Assembly: GCA_014871385.1 (NCBI GenBank)
Contig: CM026426.1
Location: 81,821,566 to 81,885,565, forward strand
Length of the DNA: 64,000 bases
Origin: Ceratodon purpureus
Lineage: Eukaryota > Streptophyta > Bryopsida > Pseudoditrichales > Ditrichaceae
Reading direction: 5' to 3'
Positions 57,901 through 64,000 of the stretch are shown here, piece after piece. The stretch's first letter is position 1. Each line of letters opens with the position of its first letter. The notes below the pieces were generated by a model. It was given only the letters and a program-made list of their open reading frames with translations. It did not search any database and was not told where the DNA came from. The position numbers and the translations under genes are program-made.

Positions 57901-60900
57901 AGTAAGTAGAAGTTATTCATTTTACGGAAGATACAAATGTTGAAGGAATCACAAAAGGTATGTTAGAAATGAGTAAGTAGAAGCTATTCATCTTAAGGAA
58001 GATACAAGTGTTGAAGGAATTACAATAGGTATATTAGAATCAAGCTACAAAACAAAATTAAAGAAAAAAAAAGACAAGTTCAACTACACCTATACAGAAA
58101 AATATTTTAAGTCTACATTTTTGTTGGTTTTGGCATATGCCATGACTAAACATAAAGCCCAAGGAGCCACTGGTGCTGCAAAAGTGATTATCAAGATTTG
58201 CAACGTATTCATACCGGGATTAACATATGTTATGTGTTCTAGAGTAAGAGAAAGTAAATATGTTATGCTACCTAGAAAACTTAGTGTTGATGGCTTCAAT
58301 CCAGTGAAGCATAACATACTTAATAATAAAGAGTAAATATAGTTGTGAAAATTTTGAATGTATAGAAATCTTTAGCTTTACTAAAGGATAAATGTATAGA
58401 AAGGCAAAGACACATACAATTTTACCACTTCTTTATCTTAGATAGGATGGAAGACAAGAAAAAAACTTTATAGATTAGATTCTTTTGGCATCTATTTCAA
58501 AAATTCATAAGGATTAGAATAAATTTGTGATGGAAGTGTAATTAGTTAACTTTCTCTTCAAACCTCTAGAAAGCACCAAATAATCTAGGTGATTGAAGAG
58601 TCTAGCAAATGTGTGTTTTCAACATGTTGATGCTGGCGGTGCTCTTGTTGTCACATGTTTTGTGAACACAATGTCTCCATGTGCAGTGATCAGGAATAGT
58701 AAGGAATGTTGTGTACCGTTCGTTTGCAGCAAAAATTACTGGGGTGATTATTCATATTCAATCAAAACAGACTTTTTAATGCAGTTCAAACAATTGGGAT
58801 TTGTTACATTTACTAATCATTATAGATGAATTAGATGGCCTTTATAGATACACTTTTTCTTGATTTGGAGATAGTGTAGAGATTCTTTTGGGTCAATTGG
58901 AGAGCACACATTTCAAAATTCACAACAAATTCATACTTTGTCTAAAAAATAAAATTTCATTTCCACTATCCATTTTTGACATTTGTCTTTATGTGGAATT
59001 TTAGAAAAAATTCAACAATGGCAACAAGGCACACTAATCATTTTGACTATCATATGCTGTTTTATCTTGTGCAAATATGTGATTTTGGAATAATAATATT
59101 GGAGTGTGGAGAGATCATCCCATTTAGAAGCAAAAATTGCAGAGACATATAAAATCATCATCATTTTAGGAGACCTAAATGCAATTCTTTTGTGCGAGGT
59201 TGTAAAATAGTCTGATTGAAAATACCAAATCTATTCAAAGATACGGAGAAAGAGTTCATTTCACATTTAGCCTGATCATGCATCAATTTTAGTCATCAAT
59301 ATATATCTTCACAAATTTATTAACAAAATTTTTCAACTTCGACAAAATTGTTCAAAAATATGCTGCTATAAATTCATAAGTTGAAAAATTATATTAGTAA
59401 GGTATTACAACATACATTGATGGTGAAACCTATATTCATATTTCAAAATTGTCACAAAATTTCGGAACCATAAAACCTTGGAAATGCAAAGCCATAAGTT
59501 CTTGGCTTGATGCACTTCTTTTTCTACTTGTATATGTTCATACTTGTACCTTAAAGCATTTACTTTGGTTTTGACTTGCTCCAAGTTTTGTATTTGTGGG
59601 TGAACCTTATGGTCCCACACGTCTTGTTTAAAATTTCTTAATCATTGAAATAATAGAAAATTTAAATACTTTGTGATCATTATAAATTTAAAATGTTGAA
59701 ACATATTTAAACGTAAATGTTTTTTGTAAATTACTAGTATGATTCATATAAACTATTAGAATGATCCAGATTTAAATTTTTTTTAGTATATATATACTTT
59801 AATCGTTTCATCCAATGACTTTTTTATTAAGCTTGCAATATTTTGTGTTCTTCTTAAAAGGCCATAATATAATTTTATTGATTCAAAAGAAACACTTAAA
59901 AAATTCAGATCATTTTTGGATTACATCAGCTTGTTCAAAAATTAAATGAGCTGTTTCATTGAATAAATTACCTTGTTCAAAAATAAAAATGGTCTAGATA
60001 TCTTGATACATATATTTTAATATGTAGGAAATCACAATGTAATAGTATAATTTTTGCACATCTTACAATATAGTTCAAACTTGAATTTTGTCATAATTTT
60101 GGCATATAGAAAATAAATAAAAAATTTACGATAAAATATACCAAATACAAAAATATAGATTATTGAATACCTCTAGTATTACTTATAAAATGTATGCAAA
60201 TTTAAAACAATGTTCTTAATATATGTATGGACTACAAATCTTTTCATATCATAATTCTCAAATAGACATTAGTCCTTTAACATCATATGGGGATCTTATA
60301 TGTAATATGAGATTTGCAACCAACAAGAATCTTATATGTAATATTGAGATTTACAATCTTAATAACTCCGTAGAACTATATTGATTTAAATTTCAACTTC
60401 TATTTCTACCTAAATCTATTAAAGACTCTAAATCTATTACAAATACAATCAAAATATACTATATGCTAATCTTTCTTATGGCATGCTTAGGCATTTAGGA
60501 ATTAAGCATAAAACACATTAATACTACACATTGTCACTATAAGTGATAAAGTAAACATAGTAAATATGATATATAAATATACAGATGTACTATGTGTAAA
60601 TACTACATATACTCATAAAAAACATAGTAAATATATACGAGGAATAAGAAATATATACCACATATATATACTAAATATATATAATATACAAACTATAAAA
60701 ATGATAACCAATACAACTAATATAACTCATATAGATAGTATAATAAATTTAAGTAATATAATAAATATAACTAATATAACTAATATAACTAATATAACTA
60801 ATATAACTAATATAACTAATATAACTAATGTAACTCTAATAACTAAATAACTAATATGATAATATAGCTAACATCTAATAAAGCTAGAATCTAATAAAAC

Positions 60901-60960
60901 TAGAATCTAATAGAACTAATTCTAATAGAACTAAAATCTAATAGAACTAAAATATAATCG
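54931..60960. other. AT-rich region without recognisable genes
   Basis: About 6 kb, roughly two thirds or more A+T by eye, with many stops in all frames. A near-duplicate occurs at about 57898-57940 and 57966-58010 (GTAAGTAGAAG, GAAGATACAA, TTGAAGGAAT). Short frames such as 58121-58336 show no family resemblance. Confidence 0.5.
60765..60830 (+). repeat. 9-bp microsatellite (ACTAATATA)n
   Basis: About seven perfect units of ACTAATATA, followed by degenerate CTAATAGAACTAAAAT repeats to 60960, which run up to the Merlin transposase end. Confidence 0.92.
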
Positions 60961-60964
60961 CAAT

Positions 60965-61885
60965 CTAAACAGGCGCATCGATTTCTCGATGGAACTGGAA
61001 TACATGTTCTACAAAAATGTAGAACGCCGTGCCTGGAACATGCACAAACTTTTGCCGCCATATGAATTCGGCAAAGTAGCCATCATAATGACCCTTTACC
61101 GTACCATATCGCGGCAAAAACCTCTTTACCGCACTCCAAGTCCTCTCAATGGTATTCGTATGAACACACGTCACCGGATTTCAAAAATGCAAAGTATGAT
61201 TCACCGTTTGGTGAAAATATGAAGGACGCGATAGACCATCCGTGCAATACCCTCACCAACAGTCACTGAGTATACTACTTCCCAGCTCTACATACCAAAC
61301 AATAATCTCCTCTAGTGTAAGTGCCGTCCAATCTGCATACGAAGCTAAAAACACCTTTGAATCACGCTCTACACCACCAAAAACCCATTGCCCCTCCACT
61401 CTACGGCCACGATGATACTTTCGTTTTCCAAATTTACTCCCCTCTACCTCGACAAACTTTCCTACCCCGCCAATTCTCTCCTCAGCCTCACTTGTCGCTA
61501 CCAGTAAACATATTTCTCGGCAATAATTGTACCAATCCACTAAAGTGTGAGACGAAACAATACCCGCAAAAACTCTAGCGTTGGTCTGCAACTCTCTATT
61601 GCTCCAACAATACATCCAAGTCAAACCCTGCTGTAAAGTCAACTTGGACTTCTCGAACCACGTGCCGGCCCCAGCAGACACGGTTTGTCTACATGCCCAA
61701 CGCCCACATTGCCACCTAAAACCCTCGAGACGTTTAGGGTCCCGCACCCGATCTATGGGATTCCCACAACCATCACATTCCCGGTTCAACGGGATTAATC
61801 CAAGGTCAATGGCAAAAGCCACGCAAACATTCAAGGTGGAAGTGTGAGCTACAAATTTATGCATGCTCAATGGTTGAACTTCCAT
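60965..61885 (-). pseudogene. Merlin/ISXO2-type DDE transposase
   Basis: From MEVQPLSMHKF (61885). A zinc ribbon reads CDGCGNPI, then WQCGRWACRQTVSAGAGTWF. The core has VEVEGSKFGKRKYHRG, where the family has VExDExxxGkrKyxRG. Then come WVFGGVERDS, ILSDCW (second Asp), VNHTLHF, and HTNTIERTWSAVKRFLPRYG with the catalytic Glu. It ends at TAG 60965. TGA at 61253 and 61175 interrupt one continuous frame, and the first Asp is replaced by Glu. It is dead as an enzyme. Merlin TIRs and the 8-9-bp duplication were not found. Confidence 0.8.
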
Positions 61886-62102
61886 TGTTTAAGAATGTAA
61901 ATGAATACTAATTTGCATAAAAATTTAAAATAGTATTAAATTTACGCTTGAAAAGTGAGACGAAGTTTTAGAAAGCGATGACTACATTTAAATTTTCAAA
62001 AGTCCTTCACAGTTAGAAAATGATATGGATTTAGTACCGCTGGACTACAAAACACTAGAGAGGAGGCATTGGATTAAGTTTTGAAAATGGTAGTTTGATT
62101 TT
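61886..62102. other. Merlin 5' flank
   Basis: AT-rich, no gene or repeat recognised. Confidence 0.4.
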
Positions 62103-62349
62103 TGGCTTTAGTTGGATGGAGGGAATGCTTGGCGGTGCCCATTGGATAGAGGGAAGGGGGGATGGTTGGATGGAGGGGGCTGGAGAGAGAGGGATGGGAG
62201 GCTGGGCCCTCCTCGAGGGAAAAGGCTGCAGAGGCCCCACGCCGCGTAGAAGAGGGAGGTGGAAGCCTCCTCGTACATGCTGAATGATGGGTCCCGCTCT
62301 TTCGACCCTCTGCCGACCCCACAGAAAGCAGCGGGGTTCCCGAAGGTGC
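62103..62349 (-). repeat. Dispersed repeat, copy 2 (inverted partner at 54301-54545)
   Basis: The reverse complement matches copy 1 with scattered substitutions, including the CTCGAGGA-centred block. The pair encloses the AT-rich region and the Merlin gene. They could be TIRs of one larger unit or independent insertions. Confidence 0.85.
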
Positions 62350-62389
62350 ATGTATCCCGCTCCGTCATGTCATCGTTGCTATGTTGTTT

Positions 62390-62640
62390 TGTTTGTACCT
62401 TACTTTGAATGAAGTACAACGTCTCCCTCTCATCTTTAAGTTGAAGGCCAAGGTTGTCGCAGTTTCACAAGTAGTCGTGTCTAGCCTCTTGTAGTTTGGC
62501 CTTCTCGTCTTCTACGACCTCTGCCACTTGAGTGCGAACTAGAGTGAGTCCGGATAATGCCTCCGTTCCAAGTCGTGCCAGAAAATCATTAGCCTTTTCC
62601 TTTCTTTTCTGCAACATTCTTAGAGTGCGTCTGGAACCAC
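62390..62640 (-). pseudogene. Coiled-coil coding fragment
   Basis: The frame reads MLQKRKEKANDFLARLGTEA, then QVAEVVEDEKAKLQEARHDY. After TGA at 62465 it continues NCDNLGLQLKDERETLYFIQ. It is helical and Glu/Lys-rich. No family is recognised. Confidence 0.4.
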
Positions 62641-62805
62641 CGTGTCTATCGTTGCGTGGCGGTGTGTAACGAGCTTCTGTAACCAGCAGTGTACCCTGCC
62701 AGAGCGATGAAGGGCTACCTTAAGTTTGAGCACCGACGCGGCGTTCTGAGGCTGAAGTCCCCTGTCAACTGACGAATTCATGTATGCCTTCATTCTGTAG
62801 TATAA

Positions 62806-63080
62806 GAGCATCCCTAGTAGTCTTGTAAGCCTGTAAGCCTGTAATCATGAGAACATCATTCTCCCAAACCTGAGTGTCTTTCTAAAGCAAAACATTCCAA
62901 AACCGTTAACAAGCCTCCCAAAAAATCTTCCAAAACCAAATTTCAACCTGTAATTTTCAGGTTTCAACCTGTAAATGAAGCTTGAATACAAGCTTTTCCC
63001 CTGCTAGCCTGAACCGCAATTCACGTCTTTCCTCTTCTTTCCGCTTTCAGGTTTACAGTACTAGACTATTGGGGATGCTC
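62806..63080. mobile_element. PIF/Harbinger-type MITE, 275 bp
   Basis: The ends GAGCATCCCTAGTAGTCT and (reverse complement of the right end) GAGCATCCCCAATAGTCT are inverted repeats with two differences. The flanking TAA at 62803-62805 and 63081-63083 is the 3-bp duplication expected for Harbinger/Tourist MITEs. Subterminal GTAAGCCTGTAA and GTAAACCTG add to the inversion. It is non-coding. Confidence 0.88.
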
Positions 63081-63083
63081 TAA

Positions 63084-63444
63084 GATGTGCTACTTCAATA
63101 AACAAGAGGTTCCACATTTACTATATGCGCATCATCATCGTCCTAAATAGTAGACAGATGCATGCATGTCAACCTCCGGTAAGACAATCGGGATGCTTTT
63201 AACGAGGAATACTTTGATCAAAACAACCTCAATACTGTTCTTTTTTTTGTTTTTTTTTTTGTTTATTTTAAATTACCTGGAATTTGCCGCGGGGAAGAAC
63301 TTTAGTCAATGGCGGAAGGGGACTTGTTAGTTCTTCATACTCTGGAAGGATTCGAGGCAGTCCCATATGAGATTGGTGTGGGTGAGTTTGCTTGTATGCA
63401 AACTCATTCCAATTGACCGACAACCCAATGGCCTCCGCCACAAG
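63084..63444. other. Spacer with T-rich tract
   Basis: A T-rich run at about 63240-63265. No gene recognised. Confidence 0.4.
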
Positions 63445-64000
63445 CACTACTAGAAATACCCTATCGAAGCCACGTTTGGAAACAACGTTTTTGGAAGTAA
63501 ACAACGTTTGGTCGAGTTCTTGTCCTGCACATTGGTGATCTTGTGGAGTGTCGAGCGAAGCAACGTTTTTCAAGGGAAAGCTACGTCTGTGCATTGGGAA
63601 CGCTATTCTCCACAAAAGATTGTGTTCTGGAAACGACGGCGTGGACAGTTTCTGTTTAGGTTATTGCCACATATACAATTGAGCGGTATCTCCAGTAAAA
63701 AAAAGGTCGCAGCCCATTATATTCCGAAATCATAACATTTGATGATAAGTGGCCCCGTTTTCATTCCAAAAATTTGCACTGCGGCATGGAATGTTTTTGG
63801 TTGGGATCATTGGAATATTTTAAGACTTTGTTTTTGTTTCCTAACATACTGAACAGTTGTTATCATCTGGTAATTGATTTGTTGAATTTAAATTGTTTGA
63901 TTTTAAAGGGATATTTGTTTCTAAGATTGATTTTCCTAGTGAATCTGAAATTTTTTGAAGGTTTGAAGTTCTCTACAATGAGATTTTCCGTTCACTAATT
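63445..64000 (+). mobile_element. Left end of a second CACTA-like element (runs off the window)
   Basis: CACTACTAGAAAT matches the typical plant CACTA terminus. It is followed by a cluster of CACGTTTGGA, AACGTTTTTGGAA, AACGTTTGGTC and AACGTTTTTCAAG motifs (63470-63580), like subterminal repeats. The other end and TSD lie outside the window, so this rests on one terminus. Confidence 0.5.

Overview
The window is eukaryotic nuclear DNA dominated by nested, decaying transposable elements. Multi-exon genes have GT-AG introns of roughly 80-900 bp. There is a plant-type CACTA element with TNP2 and its DUF4218/DUF4216 tail, a MULE carrying a ULP1-like protease gene, BED/hAT and Merlin transposases, and one intact LEA2/NHL-type membrane protein gene. 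Together these point to a streptophyte, more likely a charophyte alga or early land plant than an angiosperm. The taxon is an inference; no host marker settles it.

Layout. 163-18380 (+): an 11-exon gene coding for a ParB-like N-terminal domain and a permuted N4/N6 DNA-methylase-like C-terminal domain. Its exon 6 is split by a 14.2 kb CACTA element (2169-16373) with near-perfect 23-bp TIRs and a TCC target-site duplication. The CACTA carries a 7-exon accessory gene on the minus strand (9889 to 3254), TNP2 on the plus strand (10937-15317), arrays of AACGC/CACGTCA-type motifs and an A-rich minisatellite inside an intron. 18718-20464 (-): remnants of coding sequence. About 21340-33480 (+): a long, broken, C-rich/G-poor LINE with ORF1, endonuclease, reverse transcriptase, RNase H and a Cys-rich tail. 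35298-38475 (-): a hAT transposase. 39158-39793 (-): the LEA2/NHL gene. 41395-53195: an 11.8 kb MULE with about 315-bp TIRs and a 9-bp TSD, carrying MURA (+) and a ULP1-like gene (-). 53690-54930: two tRNA-like SINE fragments. 54930-60960: AT-rich sequence without a recognisable gene. 60965-61885 (-): a Merlin/ISXO2-type transposase. 62806-63080: a Harbinger-type MITE with TAA TSD. 63445 to the end: the left end of another CACTA-like element.

Most element genes keep long reading frames and good splice sites but are interrupted by in-frame stops. By hand I count about 26 TAG, 6 TAA and 8 TGA, nearly all explainable as C-to-T changes (CAG, CAA, CGA) or G-to-A (TGG). This looks like deamination of methylated cytosine in silenced elements with CAG (CHG) favoured. 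The alternative, TAG/TAA read as glutamine, is discussed and considered less likely.

The most unusual items are the ParB-methylase fusion gene, the clean CACTA insertion in its exon, the hAT intron flanked by a 12-bp direct repeat (possible intron gain by insertion), and the MULE in which one short motif recurs across both coding and non-coding parts.
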